A stretch of 64,000 nt of DNA from CAYRWR01 sp964428015 (GCA_964428015.1 CAYRWR010000001.1:239145-303144), one strand, 5' to 3'. Shown: positions 36,093 to 45,009, numbered from the stretch's first letter. The notes: generated by a model not told the origin, from the letters alone. Numbers and translations: made by a program.

Positions 36093-36121
36093 TTGACATA
36101 AAAAAATAAATAATTTATATT
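36093..36121 (+). promoter_or_regulatory. Sigma-70 promoter of the TetR-TerB gene
   Basis: TTGACA (36093-36098), exactly 17 bases, TATATT (36116-36121). This is a near-consensus promoter, 35 bases before the start codon. Confidence 0.85.
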
Positions 36122-36128
36122 CATTATT

Positions 36129-36144
36129 ATGACCGTGTGGTCAT
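36129..36144. promoter_or_regulatory. Operator-like inverted repeat, probable TetR autoregulation site
   Basis: ATGACC-GTGT-GGTCAT is a perfect 6-bp inverted repeat seven bases after the -10 box, in the place where a TetR-type repressor would block transcription of its own gene. Confidence 0.7.
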
Positions 36145-36156
36145 CCTGGAAAAACT

Positions 36157-37230
36157 ATGAATAAAACCTTTTATAATCTCCCTGAAGAGAAAAAACAAGC
36201 GATTATTGAAGCATGTCTGGATGAATTTATCCAGCATGGCTATGAAAACGCTTCTACCAATAACATTGTCAGAATTGCTGGAATATCTAAAGGAAGTTTA
36301 TTTCAGTATTTCAGTTCCAAAGAAGATCTTTATTTTTTTATACTGGGTGATGTTGCCAAAAAGATCAATGCCTTTGTTAAAGAACGTATCAAATCCATAA
36401 CCGGTGATTTCGTTGACCGTCTGATGATGGTAACACGTCTGGGAATGGACTATTATATCCAGGACCAGAAAAGTTATAGGATGTACCAGCAATTGGATAT
36501 GCAGGTTCATGCCACCCGGTTAAGCGGGTATCTGACAGATGTGATGCAGGACAGTGTACAGATTTATCAGAAATTGTTATTTGGAGCAGAAACCAGTAAA
36601 CTCAGGTATTCCGTCCAGGAGTGCATGGAATTGCTTTCTACCTGTATTATTGGCTTTAAAGTTCAATTTTTTACCCCTGAAAGGTATAAGCTTCCACCTG
36701 AAAAATTGCGGGAAGAATTTATGGCCGGTCTGGAGAAAATCTCACGTTTTATGAAAACTGCTCTGTTTATAGAGCCCGAAGAAGTCCCAGTTCAAAGTGA
36801 ATGGAAGGAGATGAAAATGGTAAATATTGACGCAGGTCTGGATGTGCTTTATTGTCTAATGACAGTGGATAATGAGATACATGAAAAAGAACTTAAAGAG
36901 ATATTCCGCTTTCTTCTGAAAGCCGGCTTCGAAATCGAGGATAACCATCTACGTACCAGGGATGCCGACTATGAAAGTCTTATACTTAAAATGGGGACGT
37001 TGTCTTCCTTATCAAGGGAAGCATTGGAAAACAGGTTTGTCCAATCCAGTGATTTTCTTCAAAAAAATCTCAACCAGGCGCAGAAAGAAAAGTTCATGGA
37101 TTACGCCCTGGATATGGTAGCTGCCGACGGAAAAATACTGCCTGAGGAAAAAAACCTGCTGGACATCCTGGCGGAGAAATGGGAAATTTCTCTGGAAGCA
37201 AAATTGAAGAAGATGATAGAATCTGATTAA
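36157..37230 (+). CDS. TetR-family regulator fused to a TerB-like domain
   Basis: A 357-residue protein. Residues 1-60 are a TetR helix-turn-helix (KKQAIIEACLDEFIQHGYEN, then GISKGSLFQYFSSKEDLYFF), and residues 60-205 are the usual helical ligand domain. From residue 221 a second all-helical domain follows: IDAGLDVLYCLMTVDNEIHEKE and, near the end, FMDYALDMVAADGKILPEEK. The paired acidic turns VDNEIHEKE and ADGKILPEE are characteristic of TerB-type domains. TetR proteins of about 200 residues are normal, so this is a fusion. The promoter and operator suggest autoregulation. An internal ribosome site may also make the TerB part alone. Confidence 0.82.
   Translation: MNKTFYNLPEEKKQAIIEACLDEFIQHGYENASTNNIVRIAGISKGSLFQYFSSKEDLYFFILGDVAKKINAFVKERIKSITGDFVDRLMMVTRLGMDYYIQDQKSYRMYQQLDMQVHATRLSGYLTDVMQDSVQIYQKLLFGAETSKLRYSVQECMELLSTCIIGFKVQFFTPERYKLPPEKLREEFMAGLEKISRFMKTALFIEPEEVPVQSEWKEMKMVNIDAGLDVLYCLMTVDNEIHEKELKEIFRFLLKAGFEIEDNHLRTRDADYESLILKMGTLSSLSREALENRFVQSSDFLQKNLNQAQKEKFMDYALDMVAADGKILPEEKNLLDILAEKWEISLEAKLKKMIESD
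36805..36819 (+). promoter_or_regulatory. Internal ribosome binding site and start inside the TetR-TerB gene
   Basis: AAGGAG (36805-36810) followed after six bases by ATG (36817), in frame at residue 221, exactly at the domain boundary. It would give a 137-residue stand-alone TerB protein. Confidence 0.5.
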
Positions 37231-37290
37231 AAAAATCTTACAAGGAAAAGACTGAGTACTTCAATTTGCAGGTTAGTAGGTCTCCCTGTT

Positions 37291-38679
37291 TCAGGAATGA
37301 CCTAACATCTGTTCCGGCTTCACCCAATCCTTAAATTGCTCCTCCGTGACCAGACCGCTCTTCAGCGCAGATTCTTTTAAAGTCCAGCCATGATCAAAGG
37401 CAGCTTTGGCTATGGAAGCTGCATTATCATAGCCGATATGGGGATTCAATGCAGTAACCAACATTAGACTTTCATCCAGGTATCGCTCCATACGGCTATA
37501 ATTAACTTTTATCCCACGCACACAGTGCTCCTCAAATGCCTTCATACCGTCAGCCAATAGGGAAATACTGAATAAGACATTGCTGATAATAAGCGGTTTA
37601 TAGACATTGAGTTCAAAATTCCCGCTGGCACCGGCTATAGTTACAGCTGTATGGTTTCCCATTACCTGAGCGCAGATCATGGTCAGCGCTTCAGCCTGGG
37701 ATGGGTTCACCTTTCCCGGCATGATGGAAGAGCCGGGTTCATTTTCAGGCAGGAATAATTCTCCTAATCCACAACGGGGACCGGAGCCCAGCCAGCGGAT
37801 GTCATTAGCGATTTTGTTTAATGCCACCGCCAGGGTGTTCAGGGATCCTGAAAACTGGATCAGGGCATCATGAGCAGCCAGCCCGCTGAATTTATTATCA
37901 GATTCTTTGAATGGAATATCTGTGAGCACAGAAATATGGCCGATGGCTCGGGCCGCAAATTCAGCTGGTGTATTAAGCCCGGTCCCTACTGCTGTCCCAC
38001 CTAAAGCCAGGGTGTGCAGCTTTTCCCATGCAAAGCGCAGGTGGGCACGGCATTCTTCCAGCTGTACTCTATAACCGGAAAACTCCTGACCTAAGGTCAG
38101 TGGGGTGGCATCCTGCAGATGTGTCCGTCCAATCTTGATAACATCCTGGAACTTTTTTTCTTTTTCAGAAAGTGTCCCAATCAAAGCATCCAGAGCTGGA
38201 AACAGACTGTTGCGGGTTTCACGGACAGCAGACACATGCATTACCGTAGGGAAGGTGTCATTGGTTGACTGGCTTTTGTTGACATGATCGTTGGGGTGTA
38301 CAGGGGTTTTGCTCCCCTTTACTCCCCCCAATATCTCGATAGCCCGATTGGAGATAACTTCGTTGAGGTTCATATTGGTCTGGGTCCCGCTGCCGCTCTG
38401 CCATACCCTAAGAGGAAAAGCATCATCAAATTTTCCCTGTAATATCTCATCACAAGCCTGTAGTATTGAATCACGAATCTCAGGCTCCAGAACACCACAT
38501 TCTGTATTGGCTAAAGCGCAGGCCTTTTTTACCAGAGCATAACTATATATAAAAGTTAAAGGAAACTGTAAGGTCCCGATAGGAAAATGCTCCAGGGCCC
38601 GTTGAGTTTGCGCTCCCCAGTAACGGTTTTCTTCCACCAGGATTTTTCCCATACTGTCGGTCTCGATACGTGTCTTCAA
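37291..38679 (-). CDS. fumC: Fumarate hydratase, class II
   Basis: A 462-residue enzyme colinear with FumC. It has the WGAQTQRALEHFPIG start, SGSGTQTNMNLNEVISNRA, GRTHLQDATPLTLGQEF, and the signature loop GSSIMPGKVNP with the catalytic serine. It hydrates fumarate to malate in the cytoplasm without an iron-sulfur cluster. Translation starts at TTG 38679, giving MKTRIETDSMG, the usual FumC N-terminus, with AAGGAGG six bases in front. That ribosome site lies within a terminator-like hairpin whose T run includes the start codon. The rest of the TCA cycle is not seen here. Confidence 0.95.
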   Translation of the reverse strand: MKTRIETDSMGKILVEENRYWGAQTQRALEHFPIGTLQFPLTFIYSYALVKKACALANTECGVLEPEIRDSILQACDEILQGKFDDAFPLRVWQSGSGTQTNMNLNEVISNRAIEILGGVKGSKTPVHPNDHVNKSQSTNDTFPTVMHVSAVRETRNSLFPALDALIGTLSEKEKKFQDVIKIGRTHLQDATPLTLGQEFSGYRVQLEECRAHLRFAWEKLHTLALGGTAVGTGLNTPAEFAARAIGHISVLTDIPFKESDNKFSGLAAHDALIQFSGSLNTLAVALNKIANDIRWLGSGPRCGLGELFLPENEPGSSIMPGKVNPSQAEALTMICAQVMGNHTAVTIAGASGNFELNVYKPLIISNVLFSISLLADGMKAFEEHCVRGIKVNYSRMERYLDESLMLVTALNPHIGYDNAASIAKAAFDHGWTLKESALKSGLVTEEQFKDWVKPEQMLGHS

Positions 38680-38730
38680 AAAAAGCCTCCTTTCTGCAAG
38701 CTATGATTTTAGCAGGAAGGAGGCTTTTTT
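38679..38730 (-). terminator. Terminator-like hairpin enclosing the fumC ribosome site
   Basis: On the minus strand bases 38730-38717 pair perfectly (14 bp) with 38692-38679, then CTGC (38715-38712) with GCAG (38697-38694). The stem ends in T7. It starts 16 bases after the stop of the cotH-like gene. The fumC AAGGAGG (38692-38686) is entirely in the stem and the first base of the TTG start closes it. Confidence 0.85.
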
Positions 38731-38746
38731 ACAAGTACTGACCCGT

Positions 38747-40774
38747 CTATTGATAAATATACAGAGGACCGTAATACCCAAAGGGTATAATATTTGTATT
38801 CACTATATCTGTAATCCAGCGTCTTTTATCCCCTTTCTTGACTCTGAAGTAGTATTCCGTGCCGCTGGGAATAAATGTTTTATTAGTCCGCAATTCATAC
38901 ATATCCTTCCCTGCACTCTTTAGAAAAATCTGGTTGGTTTCACCCCATTTATTGAATGGACCGCGCATTTCCACTTCATAACCAGGTTCGTATTTCAGCC
39001 TGAAAATCACCTGATCACCTTTGATTTCTGGACTGGTATAGTCATGGGCAAATTGAAAAATGGTATATATTTCTCTTTTTTCCTGACCCTGATCGTTTAA
39101 CACACTGACCAGTAATGTATTTCGAAAGTCGCCTTCATCACTACGGGGATCTTTGAGATTAAAATCCAGTTCCATGTCATTTCCATTAAAATTGGTTTTC
39201 CCGGCTACACCCGCCACCATCATTTGGGTAATGGTCTGGGTAGTTTTCAGACTGAGTTTGATGTGATTCATAGGCTCTATAGTAAAATAGTATCCTTTGG
39301 GATGCTTATTCAGTCCACTGATCTCAAATTTAACTTTTGCCGGCACAGGTTTATCGATTAGTCCCAGCTGCATAGCTGCGAAATAGGATCTGGTCTTGAA
39401 ATAATTAGCCGGTAGAGGGCCGCCGTAATGATCTCCGCTTAATAAACGGTAAAAAGGTGTATTACCCCAACCGGCGGGAAAATCTCTAATTTCCATATCA
39501 TCACCAGTGTCATTTTTAACATAGGGGGCTATCATATTTTCCCAGGTGACAATTCGATTGGTGCTGGCTGTAAAATCAAAAAGTTTATTTTCCGGTTTGA
39601 TCAGTTCTGCCAACAATTCCTTATACCTTTTTTGATAGCGGGGAATAGCCAATATTTTTTTTACCAGGGGGCGGTTGTTATGATTGGGGCTCATATTCAG
39701 TACATCCTGGGTCCCTATGTTCTCTACCATTTGACCTGTCCCCAGGGTATTATCATAGTCATAGGGGATAAAGGTCAGTTTATTTTTAGTATCCAGATAT
39801 ACGTAAAAATTATTTTGATTGATCCAGTAATCATCCCACATTCCGACCATTGTATTCACGGCCAGATAGCGTAGAAAAGTTTCTACATCCAGGTGTTGAG
39901 CGATCCAGCGCTCAAAACTCTTACCTTTTAAAGTATTTAGTTCAGATATGTAGCTATACAACCGTTCTTTGGCTTTTTCTACATCCTTTTTATTAGTTTT
40001 CAGGTCATAGGGAGGAGCAATGGTGGCTTTTCTATTAGTAGGATTTACATTTTCTACACCCATTTTGTTTTTTGCCAGAGTACGCTTGAAATCAGCCCCC
40101 CACAGACACTTCCATAAATCTCCCTGGTCATCCTGAAAGCGGGCTTGTATGAACCGGCTGTCTATAGGTTCGATCATGGAATATATTCCAAAATAGGTGG
40201 CTTTGGGATCGCCTTTGACATGAATATACAAACGGGTATAACTAATGTGGCTGGATGTGAATACCCCGAATCTCCGGAACAGATCATAGCCGTATACTTC
40301 ACGGGCATAATTAGGATCATTATTAAACCATTTCAGATTCAAACCTTTCAATCCAAAGAATTCCTGATCAGAATACTGATCAAAACTTACTTTAAAATGA
40401 GCATGATGCCAGTCTGGTTTTACTGTGTTATGCATTTCCCCAAATTTACCTTCAGGACGGACCCGGCTGAAAACATTTCCCCGGGGGCGAAAACCGATAT
40501 TGGTCAAATGAATGGTCTCACCGTCCCTCTCCCAGGTAAAATCAGCATGGAGAGCTTCTTCATTCCTGGGATTGGCGTCAAAATTGGTTAAAAGCTGATC
40601 CCATTGTTCCCGGCTGATTTCCAGGGTGATGGTGGAAACTTTTTCCAGGTTAAATATCCCGGCCAGTTCCTTTTGTCTCTTCTGCATATCAGAAGGATTC
40701 TTGACTGACTGATTACAGGAAAGATTAAGTAAAGACATTAAAGCTATAAAATATATGAATAGAATTTTTTTCAT
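38747..40774 (-). CDS. CotH-type kinase lipoprotein
   Basis: A 675-residue lipoprotein (LLNLSC lipobox). Residues about 45-440 follow the CotH family: VSTITLEISREQWDQLLTN, RGNVFSR, LKGLNLKWFNNDPNYAREVY, YLRLYIHVKG-like strand (here TRLYIHVKGDPKATYFGIY), WKCLWGAD and FIPYDYDNTLGTG with the DYD metal site. CotH proteins are atypical kinases that phosphorylate secreted proteins. The C-terminal ~80 residues look like an AMPK1-CBM/E-set domain (VEMRGPFNKWGET...EYYFRVKKGDKRRW). It may act on other envelope proteins; no target is adjacent. Confidence 0.87.
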   Translation of the reverse strand: MKKILFIYFIALMSLLNLSCNQSVKNPSDMQKRQKELAGIFNLEKVSTITLEISREQWDQLLTNFDANPRNEEALHADFTWERDGETIHLTNIGFRPRGNVFSRVRPEGKFGEMHNTVKPDWHHAHFKVSFDQYSDQEFFGLKGLNLKWFNNDPNYAREVYGYDLFRRFGVFTSSHISYTRLYIHVKGDPKATYFGIYSMIEPIDSRFIQARFQDDQGDLWKCLWGADFKRTLAKNKMGVENVNPTNRKATIAPPYDLKTNKKDVEKAKERLYSYISELNTLKGKSFERWIAQHLDVETFLRYLAVNTMVGMWDDYWINQNNFYVYLDTKNKLTFIPYDYDNTLGTGQMVENIGTQDVLNMSPNHNNRPLVKKILAIPRYQKRYKELLAELIKPENKLFDFTASTNRIVTWENMIAPYVKNDTGDDMEIRDFPAGWGNTPFYRLLSGDHYGGPLPANYFKTRSYFAAMQLGLIDKPVPAKVKFEISGLNKHPKGYYFTIEPMNHIKLSLKTTQTITQMMVAGVAGKTNFNGNDMELDFNLKDPRSDEGDFRNTLLVSVLNDQGQEKREIYTIFQFAHDYTSPEIKGDQVIFRLKYEPGYEVEMRGPFNKWGETNQIFLKSAGKDMYELRTNKTFIPSGTEYYFRVKKGDKRRWITDIVNTNIIPFGYYGPLYIYQ

Positions 40775-40902
40775 GATAACTCCCGGGATTGTTAATAAAT
40801 GACCTGGTTTTGAATATTATACATTAGACACCCGGATGTTACAATGGTTACATTGCTTTTTCAGTTATTTTTTATTATGGAATAGGAGGTTTCAAGCGGT
40901 TT

Positions 40903-42069
40903 TTATTCAGGTTTTTTATTATCCCTTTTTACCGGAAAAAGCTTCTGGAACAAAACTTTGAATGAACCTTTCTTCTGCAGTACATCAAGAGCTACCGCAA
41001 AGATGATTATAAAGCCCTTTATCAGGTTCTGGACATTACTGTCGATTCCCTTGAGACTCATGCCATTGTTCAGAATTCCCATAATAAAAGTCCCGATTAT
41101 GGAACCTCTGACTGTACCAAATCCTCCGGTAAGACTGGTCCCCCCGATGACTACGGCAGCGATCACATCCAGTTCCAACATCTGGCCTTCATTAGGTGAA
41201 CCTCCCTGCAGACGTGAGCTGGATATCAGCCCACCCACTACCGTCAAAGCTGTCATAATCATATATACCAGAAAGGTGATCCGGGATGTGGGAATACCTG
41301 ACAAGCGGGAAGCTTCTTCGTTTCCACCGGTAGCATAGACTTGTCTGCCGAAACGGGTATAGCGTAGTAAAAAACTCCCTCCTAAAGCAGTAAGTCCCAT
41401 AATAGCTACAGAAATAGGTAAACCTTCTGAACCGGTGAAAACCCATATCAAAAGAGTAATCAGTAACAATCCGATAATGGAAGATGAAATTATCATAGCT
41501 TTATCTATTTCCAGGTTGAATTTCTTTCTGCGCAGGACATCCCTGACTGTGAAAAAAATAAAAATCAAAGCTGTGAAAAGTAATAATCCCAGACTAAGCG
41601 GGCGTGATATGACCCCTACTCCAATGGCCCTTATGGTCTTATCATAAATCGGAATAGTTCCGCCATGGGTCAACAGATGTGCTGTACCGCGGGCTATGGT
41701 CATCATCCCCAGTGTTATAATAAAAGGGGGGATTTTCAGTTTTGCTATCCAGAGAGCATTCCAGGAACCGATAAAGGCACCACAGATAGCCAAAGTAAAT
41801 AATATAGTCATCCACCATACCACACCCGCATGCAGAAATAAAGCTATAACTACCCCGGAAAGTGCCACCATAGAGCCTACGGAAAGATCGATCCCAGCCA
41901 GCAGAATAACCATGGTCATCCCCACGGCCAGGATTCCTACCACTGCAACCTGGCGGGTAAGATTGGACAAATTATCAGGGGTAAAAAAAGTAGGTGACAT
42001 AAACATGGATATCACAGAAATAATAATCAGAGCCAGTAAGGTACCATTATTAGCCAGTACTTTTTTCAT
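40903..42069 (-). CDS. Sugar ABC transporter permease (XylH/RbsC type), orphan
   Basis: A 388-residue membrane protein with about ten hydrophobic segments. The family blocks are LTRQVAVVGILAVGMTMVILLAGIDLSVGSMVAL, TLGMMTIARG, YATGGNEEASRLSGI and IGGTSLTGGFGTVRGS. Length and layout are closest to XylH. It should be the permease of a ribose/xylose-type transporter. Neither the ATPase (XylG/RbsA) nor a periplasmic binding protein lies next to it, so its partners must be elsewhere. It has its own ribosome site (CAGAGG) and lies downstream of the znu genes on the same strand. Confidence 0.88.
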   Translation of the reverse strand: MKKVLANNGTLLALIIISVISMFMSPTFFTPDNLSNLTRQVAVVGILAVGMTMVILLAGIDLSVGSMVALSGVVIALFLHAGVVWWMTILFTLAICGAFIGSWNALWIAKLKIPPFIITLGMMTIARGTAHLLTHGGTIPIYDKTIRAIGVGVISRPLSLGLLLFTALIFIFFTVRDVLRRKKFNLEIDKAMIISSSIIGLLLITLLIWVFTGSEGLPISVAIMGLTALGGSFLLRYTRFGRQVYATGGNEEASRLSGIPTSRITFLVYMIMTALTVVGGLISSSRLQGGSPNEGQMLELDVIAAVVIGGTSLTGGFGTVRGSIIGTFIMGILNNGMSLKGIDSNVQNLIKGFIIIFAVALDVLQKKGSFKVLFQKLFPVKRDNKKPE

Positions 42070-42155
42070 TTTTAACCTCTGAATTTTTAGTGGAATGTGT
42101 ATGCTGTTATTTATAATGAATTTATTTTAATCAATCTATAAAAAAATGCAAGGAC

Positions 42156-42992
42156 TTAAACCACAGAAGACTTCAATTTCTGACGAAAACGACGGGAGCG
42201 GAAAGGAAGAGTCACCAGATAGACCACACCCAGACAGACAATAATGACGGAAGCAGAGGGTAGACCCAGGGGAAAAGAAATCAACAACCCCCCCACTGAA
42301 ATGAGCAGGCTGATTCCCACAGATAGAAAGATGATAGGCCCTGTGCTTTTTTGAAAATTTCGGGCAATTGCCGGAGGAAGACTGAGCAGCGCAATTATCA
42401 GAATTAAACCAACCGCATTGATCAGTACCACCACAGTGAGGGATACCAGGATAAGCTGTATCACAGAGATCAGATCAGATCTGATGCCGCGGATACGGGA
42501 ATACTCCTCATCAAAGCTGACATACACTAATTGACGAAAGAATAAAAAATAAAAAAGGATGATAAACACATCCAGACCCAGAAGCAATCCCAGATTCCAT
42601 TTTTCAATATAAAATATATTTCCGAATAAAAAGTTCACCATATTTTTCTGGCTACCCGGTGTAAGACTCAGGAAAATAACCCCCACTGCCATACCAATAG
42701 CCCAGATGGCATTGATTAAAGTGTCTTCCTGCTGGCGGTAATACAGGGTAATAACCGCGATGAGGAGAGCGACCACCAGAGCAGCAGCTAATGCTCCCAG
42801 CAGGGGATGAATACCGGCATATACTGCTATGCCGATACCCCCCAGAACGGCATGTGATATCCCGCCGCTCAGGCCTGAAATACGGCGAATCACAATATAG
42901 GTTCCGGTAAAACCGCTGGCTACGGACATCAGCATGACAGCTATGAGTGCATTGATAACCAGGGGGTTTGTAATCATTTCATGCCACATCAT
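42156..42992 (-). CDS. znuB: Metal ABC transporter permease (ZnuB type)
   Basis: A 278-residue membrane protein of the ABC-3 family with about eight helices. Blocks include SGFTGTYIVIRRISGLSGGISHAVLGGIGIAVY and AVGLILIIALLSLPPAIARNF. The family imports zinc, manganese or iron. Zinc is inferred from the histidine loop of the adjacent binding protein and from the neighbouring Fur-family regulator. The start overlaps the ATPase stop by one base, so it is translationally coupled. Confidence 0.87.
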   Translation of the reverse strand: MMWHEMITNPLVINALIAVMLMSVASGFTGTYIVIRRISGLSGGISHAVLGGIGIAVYAGIHPLLGALAAALVVALLIAVITLYYRQQEDTLINAIWAIGMAVGVIFLSLTPGSQKNMVNFLFGNIFYIEKWNLGLLLGLDVFIILFYFLFFRQLVYVSFDEEYSRIRGIRSDLISVIQLILVSLTVVVLINAVGLILIIALLSLPPAIARNFQKSTGPIIFLSVGISLLISVGGLLISFPLGLPSASVIIVCLGVVYLVTLPFRSRRFRQKLKSSVV

Positions 42993-43732
42993 TATATCCC
43001 TGAAATAGTGTGTTTGTGGTGAACAGGATGTACCGCATAATGATAACTGCCTTCTATTAAAGCTTTCCAGTCCAGATCAGGCCCGCTGTGTATCTCCAGG
43101 TGCCGGTTGACACATAGTACTTTCTTAACCTGACTCGACACCACTCCCAGATCATGTGTGACCAGCACAATGGTAATCCTGTCATTAAGTTCAGAAAGCA
43201 ATTTAAAAATATCGGCTTCTACGTGACTATCCACGCTGGCGGTTGGCTCATCCAGGAGTATCAGTTGCGGTTGTGACACTAATGCTCTACAAATCAATAC
43301 TCTCTGCTTTTCACCACCGGATAAAGTACCAAAAGACTGACGCGCCAGATGGTGGACCCTGAGTGCTTCCATTATAACATCCACGGCTTTCCGTTCTGCG
43401 GGTCTCATCCAGGGAAACAGAGATTGGCCCTGAATAAGCCCCATAGCTACCACGTCTCTGGCCAGGATAGGGAAATCCCGGTCCATGTGCGCGTATTGCG
43501 GCACATATCCCACCAGCGACCTGGTCTTACGGGGATCATCCCCTCTTATAGTAAGTATACCTGCCTGGGGCTGCAACAGACCCAGCATCAATTTAAGCAG
43601 GGTGGTTTTCCCCCCGCCATTGGGCCCTATGATGGCTACATATTCACCCTGGTTTATAGTGAAGCTGATATTTTCCAGTACCGTATTTTCTTCATACCGA
43701 AAGCTGACATTTTCTGCCCTGACCAGACTCAT
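42992..43732 (-). CDS. znuC: Metal ABC transporter ATP-binding protein (ZnuC type)
   Basis: A 246-residue ATPase: Walker A GPNGGGKTTL, signature LSGGEKQRVLICRAL, Walker B LILLDEPTASVDSH and H-loop VTHDLG. The GPNGGGKTTL form (GGG rather than GSG) is common in ZnuC/TroB ATPases. The start overlaps the binding-protein stop by 4 bases (ATGA) and the stop overlaps the permease start by one. Confidence 0.9.
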   Translation of the reverse strand: MSLVRAENVSFRYEENTVLENISFTINQGEYVAIIGPNGGGKTTLLKLMLGLLQPQAGILTIRGDDPRKTRSLVGYVPQYAHMDRDFPILARDVVAMGLIQGQSLFPWMRPAERKAVDVIMEALRVHHLARQSFGTLSGGEKQRVLICRALVSQPQLILLDEPTASVDSHVEADIFKLLSELNDRITIVLVTHDLGVVSSQVKKVLCVNRHLEIHSGPDLDWKALIEGSYHYAVHPVHHKHTISGI

Positions 43733-44616
43733 AGTTTTCCTCTCAAAGCCTGCGCGATTTTATCGGCACATTCATTTATATTTATCAGGTAGTCATAGCG
43801 CAGGGGATCTAATGTTTCTACTCTAGCCCCGGTCTGCTCTGCCAGGACTGTGGCAGCACGAGGGTTTTCCTGGGGTTGAACAAAGATAACCCTGTTGGTA
43901 CTTTTCCTGAGGATATCCATGATGCGTAGAATCTCTTCCGCTCCTGGTTCACGTCCCTCAATCTCAATGCTTAACTGACGGAGTCCGTAATCCCTGGCCA
44001 GATACGCCCACGCGGGATGAAATACCACAAAGCTCCTACCCTGAAGTCCCTGGAATTTCTGCTCTAAAGCTTTATCCAGGTTAACCAGATCCTGTTGTAA
44101 AAAGGTGAAATTAGAATAGTAATATGCCGCATTCTGACTATCTACTTCTACCAGGGTATTCAGCATCAATCGGGCTTGGTGCAAAAACAGACGGGGGCTG
44201 GTCCAGGTATGAGGATCATAAGTCCCGTGTTCATGGCTGGTATGTGACTGGGCTGTATCGTTCCCCAGTAGTGTGTCTTCCATTAGAATGCGCTCAATCC
44301 CGCGGGTAGTATCCAAAAGTTTCAAATCTGGGAATGATTCCTTTAGGGCTCCTAACCAGAGCTCTTCTGAAGGCATTCCAGCCAGAAAATACAATCTGAC
44401 CCGGGCCAAACCCAATATCTGTCCGGGACTGGGTTCAAATAATTCCGGACTTTGTCCAGCCTGAATCATGACCTGAACCTCAACTCTGTCCCCGCCCAGA
44501 CGGTCCAGTAGATATTTCTGGGGCATCAGGCTGACTAACAGATGCATTCTCTCATCTTTTTGCTTAGCACATGCATTGAAAAATAAAATCAGAAGTAAAA
44601 ACAGTATTTTTTTCAT
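43729..44616 (-). CDS. znuA: Metal-binding lipoprotein of the ABC transporter (ZnuA type)
   Basis: A 295-residue protein starting at ATG 44616 behind CAGGAG. The lipobox is in FFNACAK. The cluster A-I solute-binding fold follows, with LVSLMPQKYLLDRLGGDRVEVQVMI and SPELFEPSPGQI. A short histidine loop SHTSHEHGTYDPHTW occurs near residue 125-140, as in zinc-binding ZnuA. The later IEIEGREPGAEEI and VIFVQPQENPRAA are family blocks. It overlaps the regulator stop by 4 bases. Confidence 0.88.
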   Translation of the reverse strand: MKKILFLLLILFFNACAKQKDERMHLLVSLMPQKYLLDRLGGDRVEVQVMIQAGQSPELFEPSPGQILGLARVRLYFLAGMPSEELWLGALKESFPDLKLLDTTRGIERILMEDTLLGNDTAQSHTSHEHGTYDPHTWTSPRLFLHQARLMLNTLVEVDSQNAAYYYSNFTFLQQDLVNLDKALEQKFQGLQGRSFVVFHPAWAYLARDYGLRQLSIEIEGREPGAEEILRIMDILRKSTNRVIFVQPQENPRAATVLAEQTGARVETLDPLRYDYLININECADKIAQALRGKL

Positions 44617-44999
44617 GCACCCATCTCCTGAACCTGCTGACAATGAGGGCAAAGCCCCTGAAAAGTCAGGCTGTGCTGATTAATGGCATAACCGTACCGT
44701 TCAGCCAGTCTTTCCTGTATATCCATTGCAGCACAATCGTCAAAGGGAATGATTTCATGGCAAGACTGGCAGAGTAGAAAATGACCATGACCACGTCCGG
44801 CATAATAAAAACGCTCACCCCCGAAAAAACTCAGAGATTCAATCAGTCCCAGTGATTCAAGAAATTCCAGTGCCCGGTAAATGGTGGAAAGATCATATTG
44901 GTCTAACTGATGATGCAAAATAGAAGCGGTTACAGGTAAAGTGGCTGCTTCTAAAGTATCCAATACAGCCTGACGTACTGGGGTAAGTTTACGGGTCAT
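44613..44999 (-). CDS. Fur-family metal regulator (probably Zur)
   Basis: A 128-residue regulator starting at ATG 44999. It has a winged helix (LTPVRQAVLDTLE, TASILHHQLDQYDLSTIYRALEFLESLGLIE) and the metal core RGHGHFLLCQSCHEIIPFDDC and FQGLCPHCQQ with two CxxC pairs. It is the first gene of an operon with a zinc-type ABC transporter, with a perfect palindrome 10 bases in front, so it should be an autoregulated repressor. Zur is favoured over Fur, Mur or PerR by the transporter's histidine loop. The ligand was not tested. Confidence 0.85.
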   Translation of the reverse strand: MTRKLTPVRQAVLDTLEAATLPVTASILHHQLDQYDLSTIYRALEFLESLGLIESLSFFGGERFYYAGRGHGHFLLCQSCHEIIPFDDCAAMDIQERLAERYGYAINQHSLTFQGLCPHCQQVQEMGA

Positions 45000-45009
45000 G
45001 TACACCTGC

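Noticed and set aside
37270..37306. Inverted repeat GGTTAG...CTAAC at the end of fumC
   Set aside because: It includes the stop codon and is not followed by a T run; weak as a terminator.
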